DNA of 64,000 bases from Dryococelus australis. Taxonomy: Eukaryota; Arthropoda; Insecta; Phasmatodea; Phasmatidae. The notes beneath the pieces are model-generated. The model did not search any database and was not told where the DNA came from. It was given only the letters and a program-made list of their open reading frames with translations. Of this stretch, positions 43,696-56,540 are shown in pieces; positions within the stretch are counted from its first letter, which is position 1, and the number at the start of each line of letters is the position of its first letter. Position numbers and translations under genes: made by a program. Location: positions 277,590,016-277,654,015 of the forward strand of contig CM056993.1 in assembly GCA_029891345.1 (NCBI GenBank). Direction: 5' to 3'.

Positions 43696-44469
43696 TCCAT
43701 AATTAATTTTTGTAAATTAATTTTCCATGCTTTTGGATACTTTTATCAATGCATAGGAGTACCCGAATTTCGTCAAAAGATTTCACGACCAGTTGTATTT
43801 CACAAAACTTTAGCTCAGTTCCACGTTTGTGATTGGGTGATGATCTAGATGTTACGCGTCTTAAGTATCTGCCCACGAATGAGAGACATTCAAAAATTCG
43901 CAATACCAGCGACTTGGTTCTAGCTCGAGTCTCTCGACCACGTATCAGTCACCTTGATCACAGCACCACCACAGCGGAAACTTTAGGTATAGACCTTACC
44001 GTAATAACTGAGTTTTGAGGATACAGAAACTGCAAAATATGAAACTTTATAATATTAACCTGTATTCTGAAGAAATAAAACGCTGTTTTATTTTTAATTG
44101 GACTTACTGGAATTAATATAATTAGTAACAGAGAAAACTGGAATAGAATGTTTCCTATCAGGTTGTGAATTATGCAACTTTTTTATTCTTCTAATAATTT
44201 TTTTACAGCGAAAGAAGTTGATAACCGACCCAAATTATATAATGGTTATAAACAACATAGGCAATGAAGACTTCCCTATTTGAGTACCAAGCAATCGATC
44301 TGTGTGTCAGACCATTCTGTTTCTATTAGAATATAGTCTAGTCGTGGCGCATGTTAACGTAAGTAAGTGTATGTAAGTATGTATATGTGACCCTGATAAA
44401 CTGGATAGTAATATAATTAATATTTATAATACTGCCTGATCTAAGAATACATGTGGGGGAAAAAACCCT

Positions 44470-44470
<1 letters not shown>

Positions 44471-44523
<53 letters not shown>
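44471..44523. repeat. (AT)n microsatellite
   Basis: About 26 AT units. Confidence 0.95.
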
Positions 44524-44526
<3 letters not shown>

Positions 44527-45064
44527 CCTGCAATCACCAAACTAAATTTTGTGAAATGAGACAGACGCACAACTGAAAACTGGCATACTAGAATATCTAT
44601 ACTGGACCAAAGAAAAATATAGACGACATTACGCAATGAAACAAACAGAGAGGATTAAGATAGAGTGAACAAAAAATTATCTGGCCAGAAATTACCGAAA
44701 AATTATAAATTCAGAATATTAAAAAAACACAGAAAATTCAGATGTGATAAAAATGTATTAATTATTAAAAACTCTATCGGCAACACTTCCTCAAAATTTG
44801 CTTTAAACCAAACCAAGTTAAAAAAAGCTAAACCATAAAATAGTTAACCTAGTTAGCTCAGTTCAATAATGGAAAAAAAATAAGTCTAATTTCGACCATG
44901 GGTAAAATATTAAAGCCAGTAAAAAAAAAAAAAAAAAAACGTTATTGAAAAGAGGCGTTAAAGTTTCTCTACCTTCTTTGAACTAATAGCGTAGACTTTT
45001 CTTACATAATTTTGAATGCTGACGCCGAAAGTATTCGACAAATATTCTTTTGGAACCATTGGAA

Positions 45065-45485
45065 ATAAAATCTATACTAATATTATGAAGAGGTAATGGC
45101 AGTGTGTTTGTTTATATGTAACGGCTGATCTCGGAAACTACAGGCCGAATCTAATATTTATTTCTGTGTTAGGAAGCTACATACTTCCAGATTGACAAGT
45201 GGCTATGTTTAATATTAAAAAATCCTCGAGAAATGTCAAAATTTGTAAAACAACTCAGAGAAAAATGAGCTACTAAACTGCTTTCTAAGCATGCTATCAA
45301 AACTACAGAGCCGATTTTTATAATTCTTTCTCTGTTAGAAAGCTACATACTTCCACATGGACATAGGCTATGTTTAATTTTCTTTTTTTAATCCTTGAGA
45401 AATTTCAACATTTCTAAACCAAGTCGGAGAAAAATTAGTAACTTGACTGTTTCTAAGCATGCTCTACCAAAACCATTAAAGATAA
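45065..45485 (+). repeat. Dispersed repeat with internal ~167-bp duplication
   Basis: CTATACTAATATTATGAAGAGG, TGTGTTTGTTTATATGTAACGG and CTCGGAAACTACAGGCCGA form a pattern widespread in insect genomes (transposon-associated). Then GTTAGGAAGCTACATACTTCC (45170) recurs as GTTAGAAAGCTACATACTTCC (45337), both followed by GGCTATGTTTAAT and TTTCTAAGCATGCT. Confidence 0.65.
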
Positions 45486-45518
45486 ATTGGAACAATGTTA
45501 CAGTAAAACGTGTCAAAT

Positions 45519-45622
45519 TGTCATTAGGTAGTCACAGATAGTCGCAAGTAGTCGCAGGTTGTCGCAATTGCAGGTAGCCTCAAGTAGTCATGGGTAGTCG
45601 CAGGTAGTCACGGATAGTCGCA
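45519..45622 (+). repeat. GTAGTCGCAG minisatellite
   Basis: About ten imperfect 9-10 bp units: TAGTCACAGA, TAGTCGCAAG, TAGTCGCAGG, TTGTCGCAAT, TAGTCATGGG, TAGTCGCAGG, TAGTCACGGA, TAGTCGCAC. It directly follows the dispersed repeat. Confidence 0.9.
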
Positions 45623-45629
45623 CATATAA

Positions 45630-47550
45630 GTATGTATTTCAATAACTTCATAAAACCTGAACGAAGCGATGGCGGGCTGTTAGTATTAAATAAATCGATG
45701 GCCTCTTCTCTGCTGAAATTTACTCTAACACAGGCTCTTGGGCCTTGCGTCCCTTCTATAAAGTCCATGCCACCAATTACTTTGGTTCGCAAACTGATAC
45801 ATATAATAAACTTTAAAAATAACGTGTTCTTCGTACTTTCAGGCTTCTCTTCTTTACTTGGTGTTTCGTACACGTCTTCTGCCACACAGGGCGGCCTAAT
45901 TCGATCCCGGATTCTGCGTTTACTTTTAACGTTTAGAAAATTCCCTACCAGTGGAGACAGCTGCGGCTCCCTGACACTACTTCAGAAAATCAAGATGGCT
46001 ATTCATCTTCAATACCCGAAAAGTTCTCATTGCCACATAATCAAGTATCAGCGTAGACAATAGGCCCCGAACAGTTTGGGGAGCCCACGACAAAGGATTA
46101 AACATTCCTTTCATAAACAAGTAACAAAATTAATCTTTCTTATTTCTTAAATAGTTCCCAATACACAGAAAAATTCACCAGTAAAAGAACGAAAACAGCA
46201 TGTTTAGTCATTTCTATAGAGAAAATATTTAATCAGCGTATTGTACCAACACAACTAGTGTACGAAACCATAATAATCAAGCTCCAGTGGCAATAGACCC
46301 TTTTTGTACGGTATAATTGACAAAGTCGACCACAAAACGGTGAGAATAGGTTCCAAATATTTCAACGACACAATGACTAAGTACAAAAGCATCTTGCAGG
46401 CTGAATTGATGGAGAGAAAAGAAAGAAGATTCTGAAACCTGAAGCATTTACTAAAATTAATTCCAAACAGCCAGGAAGCTGTCGATACTGTGAGACGCGA
46501 AATACTGCAGTGCAAAACCATAAATCGAAAACTTGTTCAGGAGATGATCACAGCCAAATTAAAAACTACTTAGATCTAGTGTCGATGTTACAGTGTCACA
46601 GGGAACGTGCGAAACTTCCCAAAATGAAAGCACTATTGCAAATGCTGAAGTAGCCACGTCACTTAATTTTACACAGGAAGTGCAGTTTCAAAATAAATAT
46701 ACTTGCCAAGATTGCGAATATTCTCTCGGGAGAAACAACTTGAAACCAGGAAACAGGATGAGGTGAGGTTCACAAAAGAAAAACGTTGTTTTAAAAATCT
46801 CTGTTACTTGCCTGGAATGTAGTTCATAAACGACATACAATATCAGTAGACAAGAATCGAAGAAAGTTTTAGAAAACATATTCACCCTAGAGCAAAATGA
46901 GAGGATTTGAAATAAAATAAAACGGGCAAGTTTGGTGGAAAGACAGGGATATAGCCGCTGTAATTATGCTACGTTCTATGTCATGTAAAACATACGCGTA
47001 TGCGAGAGAAAATGTGGATATTCTTCTTCCTGGTTTATCAACTCCCCGAAAATGGACGGGAGACGTGAAATGTTCCCCAGGTGCCTTCAGAGAAGTTTTT
47101 GACTGCAATGCACGCCAAATCAGAAACAATGACACATCCCGAGCGGCACACAGTACTTCTATGCTATTTTCCTTCAACAGTGCAATATTGCTTGACCAGA
47201 GCTCAATTTTGTTGCCAGAGATAATTATTTGCATGTTTCCAGTCCTGGCGCGTATCGCCAAAGTGCTCTACTGCGACTGAGCATGGCTGACGCTAAGTCC
47301 CTCGCGCTGGCCGGTGCTGCAGAGAAACAAGGGAATCTCGCCCTTATCTGCGCCTCTTCCTTCCTCGTACAAGTTCTGCGCATAGGCAGGAAACTCAAAA
47401 GCGGTTGCTACTCGCTTCGCGTGGCCGGATAGCTTTGAAAATAAACTCATCGCCACTTGAGGCGCGCGCTTGACGCGCGCTTCTCGGCCTCAAACGCGGA
47501 AACAAAGTTTTCTTCTCTAGCCCCTGGGCTGTTTCGTTGTGGTACGTTTA
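45630..47550. other. No supported gene
   Basis: Open frames of up to 143 codons overlap on both strands. Some have a coding look, but none shows a family motif or a credible exon structure. Confidence 0.35.
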
Positions 47551-48130
47551 AGGCCCTTACACACTCGAAAACTTTAACATTTGACTTTAAGTTTTCTTTC
47601 CGACATGTTGTTTCTTATGGAGCTTGACACAATGGAACTGTCAAAGGCAAAGTCAAACACTCTTGACTTTACGATTTCGAAAAGTTGAAATTTAAAGTCA
47701 AAGTCAAGCAGCCATTTTGCCGAGAATCTAACAGAGGTTATGTGGAAAGTGCGTTATTTTATTTAAGGGCGATTTTAATCTCAGTATATTAAACAAAGCT
47801 CGTCTTAAATTAAATAAATGGCAAGCAAATATAATGTGAAGAGGAAATATATTAATTGACATATTTTAATCAAGTAAAGAAACTAGTTTTTTGTTTTGAA
47901 ATAAACTTTTAATATAAAGTTTAAGCCTTTATTTATAAAAGGCGCGTAAAATGCATTCCTGTATAGTATAATAATCATTTACATAACAAGATACACATTT
48001 TTACGAAGCTGGCAGAACCGATGTTCAATTGTCTGAACTCTGACGTCACAATTGTATTGTGTATTGGTGGTTTCGCCAGAGGAAGAAAATGTAAAGTCTA
48101 ATGCTAAAGTTTTCTATTGTGTAAGGAGCG
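47551..48130. mobile_element. Inverted-repeat element, CCTTACACA ends
   Basis: Left GGCCCTTACACACTCGAAAACTTTAACATTTGACTTTA; the reverse complement of the right end (48087-48130) reads GCTCCTTACACAATAGAAAACTTTAGCATTAGACTTTA. About 580 bp, AT-rich inside, no ORF. The superfamily is not assigned. Confidence 0.75.
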
Positions 48131-48139
48131 TCAGTCTGA

Positions 48140-49060
48140 CCTGGTAAGGGGCTAGAGGGGTAGGGGTGTGGTTAAAGAAGTTAACCGGAACTTTTGTTTT
48201 TTCATAAAAGTGTATGAACTTTCCACTTCAGGAACCCATTGCTTTAGCGGGTGCTACCCTTTCCTAAAGTTAGGGCGCGTGTTCCTTTGCCAAGACCTTG
48301 TCACGTGATCGCAGAGGGGAAAGCAGGACCCAGCAGCGCGTGTGGGATTATTTCTCGAAGAAACACAAGAAAAAATACGGTTACGTATAATTTCCGGTAG
48401 CTGAGCTTCCAGGAAGTCCAGGGTGTACGGCTCGCTGAATTTCCGTCATCGAGTTACCAGAGGCCGTGAACCAGGTTCCAAGGTGACGCCACGCTCGACG
48501 TGTGGGAGTGTTCTCGGCAGAACGTCTTTACTGCGCGCTCTTCCTGTCTCATCATTACCGGCAGATGTTTCAAGCGCCTGCGATTGGTTCACAGTTGACT
48601 AAAAACTTCTGAGATTCCAGGTTTGTTTGCTCTTCCTGCCCCTTGCTCATCCTTCCACCATGGCGTGGCAGTTACTTTGAAATGGGAGTGAAGGCGTGCC
48701 CATTCTCCAGTAAACTGGCTAAGCGAGGTTCCGAGAACGGAGCGGAAGAACAGAACAAATTAAAATTGCACCAGTCCTCAGCTGAAGGCCATCGATGTTC
48801 TATATTAAAATGAATTTATGTTAAAGTTAAATATTTAGGTTTAAAGTAAAAAAGATTAAAATTCCTATGCTTCCTCCCTTTATACCTCTCCCCGCCAACC
48901 CTATCAGAGACAGAGATATCGACGGCTTCTTGTTGTTATCGTGTGAAGTGCTCGACGGGCTTTCTTGTTTGTGTAGTGATGTGTCGGTGTCAGTGTAGTG
49001 TTGTTTGTGTCAAGTGTTATTTGCGTTGTGTTTTGTTGTATGTTTACTTTATTTGATGTT
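48140..49060. other. CpG-rich region, possible promoter/first exon
   Basis: Rich in CpG (48240-48580), with a TCACGTGA palindrome at 48300-48307. It is followed by G/T-rich sequence typical of untranslated leaders (48920-49040). No coding exon, cap site or TATA box could be supported. Confidence 0.25.
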
Positions 49061-49426
49061 AACAGTTACACACTGATATCTTTTTGAAAGTAGAGTAGAG
49101 TAACGTCACTGTTTATTGTTATTATGATGTTATGTATTAATGAGGCATAAATGGAGGTAGATTTTAAATTTTGTTTTCAAAATTATTTTAATATTTATAT
49201 TTACTTTCCACTCTATCTACTATCTATGAAGAGGGGCATTACATTTCTAAGTTACGCAAATTTAATAAGGATATAGCTGGAGATGATAGAAGATCGCGAA
49301 AACTCTTTGAACCAACATATCTTCTATACCACTCTAACTATTTTATTATTTCATGATTGGAAGAACAAGGTTTTGACAGGACTAAGTTGTTTGCAAACCA
49401 ATCACGATTATTATACGTTATATATA

Positions 49427-49715
49427 GGGATAGTAAAATTTCGCGAGTTCAATGACCTGTATGCTAGACTCCACAACCCTTTGTATAACTGAACCTCAGA
49501 TGTTTCTTCATTGACTAGTTTCACAGTGTTGCTCCACATTTGACAGTACGGAATTCACTTTTCGTTCTTTTGCAAGTCGGTTATTGGCGCGGAGCCATCC
49601 AGGACGTGTCATAAATTCTGATCCAATTGCAAAGGTTAGTTCAATGTACACGTGTTTGACGTCTATCTTGTCCTGAAATGAAATCGCAAAATGTTCCTAT
49701 CCCGATCTATAAGGA
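49427..49715. mobile_element. MITE family 2, copy (reverse)
   Basis: AGGGATAGTAAAATTTCGCGAGTTCAATGACCTGTATGCTAGACTCCACAA begins it; TATCTTGTCCTGAAATGAAATCGCAAAATGTTCCTATCCCGATC ends it. The order is reversed relative to the copy at 53430. Confidence 0.85.
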
Positions 49716-49865
49716 TTGGATAGGTTAACAATTATTAGGATGTATTTTCTATTAGGGACTTGGAAATTTTGGGTGTTCCAGATTGGGAAGCCGTGCCAAC
49801 TGGCCAGGCTGCCGGCTGGCGAGTAAGTTACCGGCGCGGCGCTCCGCGGATTCATTCAGCGACAA

Positions 49866-50113
49866 GCTAGATTCCACACTCGTGGTGTACACTCGAACAT
49901 CAGTTAGTAGTTCATTGGCTGTTGCTCCAGTTCAACATTAGACCACGCACCACGGGATTCACGAATTATTTTCCTTGACAGTTCGTTATTGGCTTAAAGT
50001 CGTCCAGGGCGTGGCTTGCAAACTTTGATCCGATAAAAGTAGACACTCGAATGCACACGTGATTGAAGTCTAACGTGACCTGAAATGAATATGCGAAATA
50101 TCCGCATCTCTAG
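49866..50113. mobile_element. MITE family 2, copy (reverse)
   Basis: CTAGATTCCACACTCGTGG, then GTTCATTGGCTGTTGCTCC, GTTATTGGCTTAAAGTCGTCCAGGGCGTGG and GACCTGAAATGAATATGCGAAATATCCGCATC. Only about 150 bp separate it from the previous copy, and a SINE follows at once. Confidence 0.8.
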
Positions 50114-50127
50114 AGATGGTCAAATAT

Positions 50128-50370
50128 ACACGGGAGCCACGGTTGTGTAGTAGCCAGGCCTTCCATCTAGGCGAACCGGGTTCGGATCCAGGCGGGTTCG
50201 CGCCCGGATTTTCGCACGTGAGGATGATGCCGGACGATGCCGCTGGTCGGCGGGTTATTTTGAGAATCTTCAGTTTCCTTGTATTTAGACGATTTCCCAT
50301 ACTCACCTCGTTTCAGACTCGTCAGCTCGCAATACCTCGATGTGAAGAGCCTCCCAAATCTCTCCACTCC
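50128..50370 (+). mobile_element. tRNA-derived SINE, copy
   Basis: CGGGAGCCACGGTTGTGTAGTAGCCAGG (A-box region), CGAACCGGGTTCGGATCCAGG (B-box region), then GGATTTTCGCACGTGAGGATGATGCCGGACGATGCCGCTGGTCGGCGGGTTATTTTG, the shared SINE body. Confidence 0.8.
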
Positions 50371-50399
50371 GATCCAAATAAACACGTGTATCCGTATTC

Positions 50400-53300
50400 T
50401 TGGTTTCTGTGTTTAAGAACAAGCCACGTTATCAATTTTTATATGTGACTAACTACTGTGATTTTTTTAATTTTTTTAATTTTAAAATCGGGACACAACT
50501 GTTTTGTTGTAACTCGCATCCAAGAGCAATGAATCATTTTTAGAAATCTGTGATTTGTTTTCGCTTTAAGTTTTAATTGTATGTGTCAGGCATATTTTTT
50601 GAGCAATAAAAATTATTTCCTCACCTTTAGCAGCGTTTATGACCACAATATTTCATATACGTCAATAATATCCCCGCCATTATTTCGTTTCCAGTTACTG
50701 TTCGCCACGTCATAGTTTTGCAGGGTCCGAAATTACCGTTTCTGTTGTGGACATTTCTGTTTGGCTGAACTTGTCAAACATTGAACAAATGTTATAACTA
50801 ATTCAATAGGCAAAAGTGTTTGATAGCCATCATGGCGGCGATAATGACGTTCCGGGGAAGTCAAAAACAAAACATTTTCTTCTATCAACATTGTTTAAAG
50901 CAATTTGACGGGAAACATTTTTGATTGTGTGACAAGTGCTTAAAATTTAACGTAGCTGTGGATAGAGTGAATATAGTTCTTGTGACCTTGCACTGTGGGG
51001 CCGCGAAATTATTGAACAGTTAGACATGTTATGGAAGATCGCAGCCGGTCGGCACACTTTTAACACAGTGATGTCTGCACACATTTACTGGCACTTAAGG
51101 CAGATTAGAAGTGAGTCGCCTATATCCACTACTGCAAGAACACCGGTTCTGTTGGTGGCTGTGTTAGAGCTCGTCATCATCCTATTGATCATTACTACAC
51201 CGTACACTAGCCTGTATTTTACAGCGTTCATTATTGGCCGGTCATCAACCAATGGAGAGTTGACCTGATATTGACCCAATCAAATGTCCTTTATCGTACA
51301 AAATGATTTACAATCAATCATGTCACTTTGAGTGGCTATAAAAAATTTAATTCTATCGTTAGCAATATCATTGTTATAGCGCTGTCGTGTTCTTGTGAGG
51401 TCATGTTAAACACTAGCCGAACAAAGACTGCACAGACATGCGAGTTTTCTTCTGAACAACAAAGAAATTTTCAAATTAGCTTCGCTCGAGCTACACTCGA
51501 GCATAGTCTACAAAGTGTTAAGTGTTAAATTAATTTTTTTTCCCCTTTCGCCTTTATTTCAGTTTCGCCACATTAATACACCCAATGTACTTTAAAGCAT
51601 AGCTTAACATCGCTAACTTTACATTCATTGCAAAAATTCTTTTTAAAACCACTATAATTATAGTAAATTCACCTGTACCATCTTGCCCCGCTATTGGAGT
51701 AAGTTGGTACAACACACGAACATGGTTACATTAAGGAAAATGTAACTCTAACTAACAAAGGAAACTTATTCCAGATAAACATGTAACAAAATACAATGAA
51801 CATGTTTTTTGAACAACTCTACATATCAGATTAGTCACGTACATCTTTTACTTACACAATTGATACAAACACAAAATACGGTATCTCCAGAAATGCATTC
51901 TTCATGTACCCGCGTATTACACTTGCTGCAATTCACTCACTTTTACTGCATGTAGATTTGCTGTATGCTCTTCTGCAGAGAATACAAATACAGTCGTCCT
52001 CTTCTTAACTTTCAGGCTCATTTTTTTTGCCTGTGCTTGTTTGTTTTGTTAGTAGGAAGGAAAAACCTTCTTGACAGTCTCTGGTATCAAAATTGTCTTC
52101 TTTCTTTCATTTTTAAATTTCAAAATGATTTCCTTTCTTTTCTTTTAATTTACGTTTTTGCTCTGGCAAAGCCCGTTTACTGGTGTATGTGTTAAAATTG
52201 CAGATTTTATTTTCTTCGCCATATTATTCTCTTGTAACTTCTTTCGTGAATTGTCTTGCCAACTATAACAAAGAACATCAGTTGTAAGCGCAAGTAGATG
52301 GGGATGAAACAATATGGGTAGAAGTGGATGGGAGAGTAGACCAAGTGCATGTAAAGATGAAGGAGAGGGGTCATCAATATTGGCGTTAGGGTCAGGTCAG
52401 ATCTGTCTGTGACATAAGATGACATGAATTCGGAATCGATAACGATGCCTGGATTCAAAGGATAAATCCCAGCTACTCTAGATCCGGAAATAATGTTAAA
52501 AGGTGTTGTGGCTAGAGGAACACCGGAAGCAACATGTTCGTAATGTCGTATATGCTCATGAGATGTGAGCTGTTGGACATCCTCATCCTCTAGTCACAAG
52601 CTGCGTTGACATGCTTACAAAATGACGTAAATGGTTCTATGGAAGTCGCTGCAGTTTATGGCTGCAGTGGGTAGGAAATGACCAAATGGTGACGATGCCA
52701 CGGACTGTGGTAATCCCGCTGATGGCAGTGTTGCTGCTGCTACAGGCTCTGATATTTTTTTCCAGTTGTCACAATATTTAGTCAGTGTTCTGAACGACGA
52801 GATGATAAATTTTTTTAGCTATCCTGTCTCAGCCATGGATTATTTTTACTGCAAGTACAACTGCTGCCATTGTGTGTTTCTTGTACGTGCGCACCATCAT
52901 GAGATCTGGGGAGAAAACAGATCAATTTTTGTCGCAGTCTTAATTTTCTGTTGTAAATAAAGGCAGCGAAGTAAAAATGAAATGTGAAACAAACAATAGA
53001 AATATATGAAAGTATTCAAATACATTTACTAATTATTATATTTTCAGTGATTATTGAAGTATTAATTTATTCAGCGGGGCCTACTTCGATGTGCTATTGT
53101 TACACCATCGGTGTCTATTTCTATCCTTTTGTTGTTGTTGTTGTTGTGTGTGAGTTGCAGCGATGCAACTCCAGCAATTGCGTATGATTTCCTATGCCTG
53201 TTGATTTCCATTTCCTCTTTTCACTTCGTTGTTTACCTCTTAATCTCTCGCGTCTTTTTCTGTACTTTTTCCTCTTCTTGCTGTTTTTCGTTCTCTTCGT

Positions 53301-53425
53301 CTTATCCGTATAGAGACCTAGTGCAGAATTTATTTTTTGCGTCCCGTCTTTGCGTATCCTTTGACATGCCCCAACCAAATAATTAATTTTTGTTCTGTAT
53401 CTTGCATTGTCAGGCGTTATTTACC
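50400..53425. other. No gene recognised
   Basis: AT-rich, with frames of up to 83 codons and no motifs. A TTG run at 53133-53147 is the only simple repeat of note. Confidence 0.4.
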
Positions 53426-53429
53426 CAAT

Positions 53430-53732
53430 GTTAGGGATAGGAACACTTCGCGAGTTCATTTTAGGACAAGATAGACGTCAAACACGTGTGCACTGAAGTT
53501 AACTTTGTTATTGGATCGCAGTTTATTAGACACGCCCTGGATGACTCTGAACCAATAGCAGACTTGCAAGGAAACAAGTAGCGAGTGCCTTAGTGCCAGA
53601 TGGGAAATAACACTGGCTACTCTCTGGGGCAGCAGCCAATGAACAAACATCTGAGGCTTGAGTATACACATGACTGTGGAATCTAGCCTACAGGTCATTG
53701 AACTCGCGAATTTTTCCTATCCCTACCCATTG
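53430..53732. mobile_element. MITE family 2, best copy
   Basis: TIRs: TAGGGATAGGAACACTTCGCGAGTTCA at the left; at the right the reverse complement reads TAGGGATAGGAAAAATTCGCGAGTTCA. The dinucleotide TA at both ends suits a Tc1/mariner-type target. The interior has CACGCCCTGGATGACTC and GACTTGCAAGGAAACAAG. About 300 bp, non-coding. Confidence 0.9.
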
Positions 53733-53947
53733 TTTCCGGTTTTCTTAGTGATATCATTGCTTCGACTTAAGCTACTCTCTCTACTTTTATTTTCTGTAAA
53801 TGTGCCAAGTTTCAACTGCATGCAGGGCATTTACTTATGGTGTAAGGTCAAGATATATTATATAAAATGTTCGTTATCTATACACACACTGCCATAGTTG
53901 TTCAGCTGCCTGCCACTTCCTTCCGACTGTTCGCACTTGGTGCTAAA

Positions 53948-54360
53948 AGATGTTCACGATAATGTGAGCTCTTTTGAAATCAACGTTATAAAAAGTCACT
54001 GCCCCTACCTGCATATATTTTTACGGGCGCGCTGAGTGTTATGCGTCCAGTAAAGCTGGTAACGATGGAAAGGAGGGGTGTTTCGAATCTTAAGGTCGAA
54101 TAAAAAGTGCTAGGCAACTATTTCTGATAACTTAATTATTTTTTCTTCCTGTTTTTTAATGCATCGAAGTGTAATAATTAGAAGATATATAAAATATTTA
54201 AAAAAATATAATTTTACAGTTTCAGTTAACCGACGCATGAATAAAGTGATGAGGCCCATCGCAATGTTATTCTTACATAAGGCGGAAGAATACACAACGT
54301 GCTTACAAGTAGATATTAAGCAGGGCTTTCAAAAGTGCTCATTTTACCGCGAATAGCATA
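53948..54360. mobile_element. MITE family 1, long form
   Basis: TGTTCACGATAATGTGAGCTCTTTTGAAATCAAC, GTCACTGCCCCTACCTGCATATAT and GCTGGTAACGATGGAAAGG at the left; GGGCTTTCAAAAGTGCTCATTTTACCGCGAATAGCATA at the right. The reversed internal block (CGACGCATGAATAAAGTGATGAGGCCCATC) matches 58195-58230. Confidence 0.85.
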
Positions 54361-54420
54361 TGCATCTACTGATATGCGGGACAATATCTTCCTCCATTAT
54401 AATGTTAGATCGGCCCTCAG

Positions 54421-54698
54421 GGATCTCTCATGGCTCTCCTTCAATACTTCAAACTGTTGCTCAACTTTTTCTTGTACCAGAACGGCCAGTATTATCTTGG
54501 TAGCTATCGCAAGTGGTCCGCTGCGAGGGATTATCTGTCACTCATACAGGAGCAGCGCCTTCGTTGTGATGAGGATATTAGCATATTTATTATTTCGGAG
54601 AGAATTCTTCCAAGACTTTCCGTGGTCCAGGAAGATGAAACATATGTAGGCTACCTGGCTCTGCTAGCTGTGTATTTTGAACATGATTACCCAACAAA
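54421..54698 (+). CDS. Candidate internal exon, product unknown
   Basis: An open frame of 92 codons sits between an acceptor-like CGGCCCTCAG (ending 54419/54420) and a strong donor match, AAAG|GTAAGATAT (54699). The translation (for example YYLGSYRKWSAARDYLSLIQ and RILPRLSVVQEDETYVGYLA) has mixed composition, amphipathic helices and non-AT-biased codons, unlike chance frames nearby. The frame runs on only 8 codons past the donor before stopping. No family was recognised; a helical repeat protein is one possibility. It abuts a MITE end at 54360. Other exons were not found. Confidence 0.35.
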
Positions 54699-54729
54699 GG
54701 TAAGATATTTCGGAGAAGTATGAGAGTTT

Positions 54730-56540
54730 TTTTTTTAACTATGGAATACTTATCAGTGATCAATAAAATTAAATCAAATGTCTGAAAATAATATTTATTA
54801 TCGTAACTTTGAGTAACTTTTGCCGTTAGAAGTAACTTTTGCCCAACTATTGAAAAGCAGTATTTACTTTTGTAATTGTTATAAAAGAACATGTTCGTTC
54901 TATTGCTGCTCTCTAATAACTTAACCACAAAACATGATAAAGTACATTTGTTTCTAACAGTTTTGTTTTAAAATAGTATGTTCATTGGTTGGAGTTTGGG
55001 AATATATTTAAGTAGGTGTCAATGGTGCAATTCAAAATTGGATCAGAAAATGTAATGAACTATTTCAGTGTGTGTGTGTGTGTGTGCGTGCGTGTGTGAG
55101 TGATATATATATATATTATTTGACAGACGCCGGCGCCTTTCTCTTTGCAATCTGAAATATTTCTCGTGCATGCGATGCCTCAGACATTTCCAATTGACTG
55201 CTTTTAAACAGCAGAAACGTAGAGGTAACAAGACACATAAAAAGCAACAAACCACTAGTAATTTAAAGTAGAAAACACACTCAGAAATGTCACAAGTCAC
55301 ATGAGACTTCATACCCTTTGTATGAAGGGAGCAACCAATAAAATATGCTAACTACTGACAACGCTACATTAACTTAACATATTTTAACTAGCGAAATTAT
55401 TAATTTAAGGAAAACTGACGTAGTTCCAAATGAAATAAATATTGAAATTACTGTGAAGCTTGAAATAAAAATCAATCTGAATTTAGAGAAAATGAACTGG
55501 AACTGAGTTAGGCAAATTTAGATTTTTAGATAAATTTTTAACAATCTCGCATCTGTTGTGAGCCATATTAAATTTCTAACTACGTGACAAAATAATTGGT
55601 ACTGGAGTTTCTGGCTTGAATAAAATTTACCAGAGTCTCAGATTAATATACAGGAAATGATTACATCTGGGCTACCGTGCATGATATAATTACCAGTTCT
55701 CAGACCTCTGGAAAGTAAGATAAAGAAAATAATTAACTATTTATAAGAAAACCAGAAAATTCATTGGTGGATGATCATTAGATAGTAATGCAAGCCTTTG
55801 GAAATAGTCATCCTTCCGAAGTGGAGACGGTAGCGTAGGTAGAATAAAAACTACTCAAAACCTAAAAAATCTAGCGTTTTGAAACTCTTGCTTGTCCAAG
55901 TTTATTTCCAGAACTTTGAAGTGCCTCTGAACACGTCTCCTAGACTTACGATGGGCAGTCGTGGTAAAATTCAACAGAAAAATCGCCGGACAAAAATTGC
56001 TATGAACTGGCTCCCACCATGTCTGGTTTGAGAATTCCGCGGTTCACACAAACAGCCAATGACCCGAAAAAGAATCTAAGGTATCATTATTTCCTGTTAC
56101 CACAAACTTAGGTCAAATATAGTAAAAAATCATTTCTCTGAGGAGCGACATTAAACTTGCATAGACAGGTTTTGAATAGGCTGTTGTAAAGAGAAAATAA
56201 AATCACATTACACTCTTTAGTAAAATTACACTGCTTAATAAAATCAAATTATACAGAAATTTCAGAGAGGTTGTCCTAAAGATATAATTATAACCAAAAC
56301 TAAATGAAAAATAAATAAACAAAACAAATGTGATAAAATGAAAATATACTGACTCAGTTCAGATATAAATAAATAAATATGTGTGATAGTACTGTCTCTC
56401 ACCACACAGTTAAAACAGTAAATACGCTTATAACTCCATTCACGTTTACTTCAGATTTTCCTGAAGTCCTGCTAAAGTTCTACGTCCAGGATATTCCTCC
56501 ACCTCATGCAAACAAAGCTAAGGAAATTACACCAAGGAGC
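54730..56540. other. No gene recognised
   Basis: AT-rich. A short (GT)n at 55068-55098 is the only clear feature. Confidence 0.4.

Larger units (their letters stand above)
42910..45060. other. No gene recognised
   Basis: Apart from the fragment at 43640 and the microsatellite at 44471, AT-rich DNA. A tRNA-like GGTTCGATACCTCC at 43121-43134 lacks the rest of a tRNA. Confidence 0.4.

Noticed and set aside
45632..46680. Coding-looking frames on both strands (143 codons plus, 101 codons minus)
   Set aside because: No recognised domain, frames broken beyond 46063, and the strand is ambiguous. It may be an old pseudogene, but I cannot support it.
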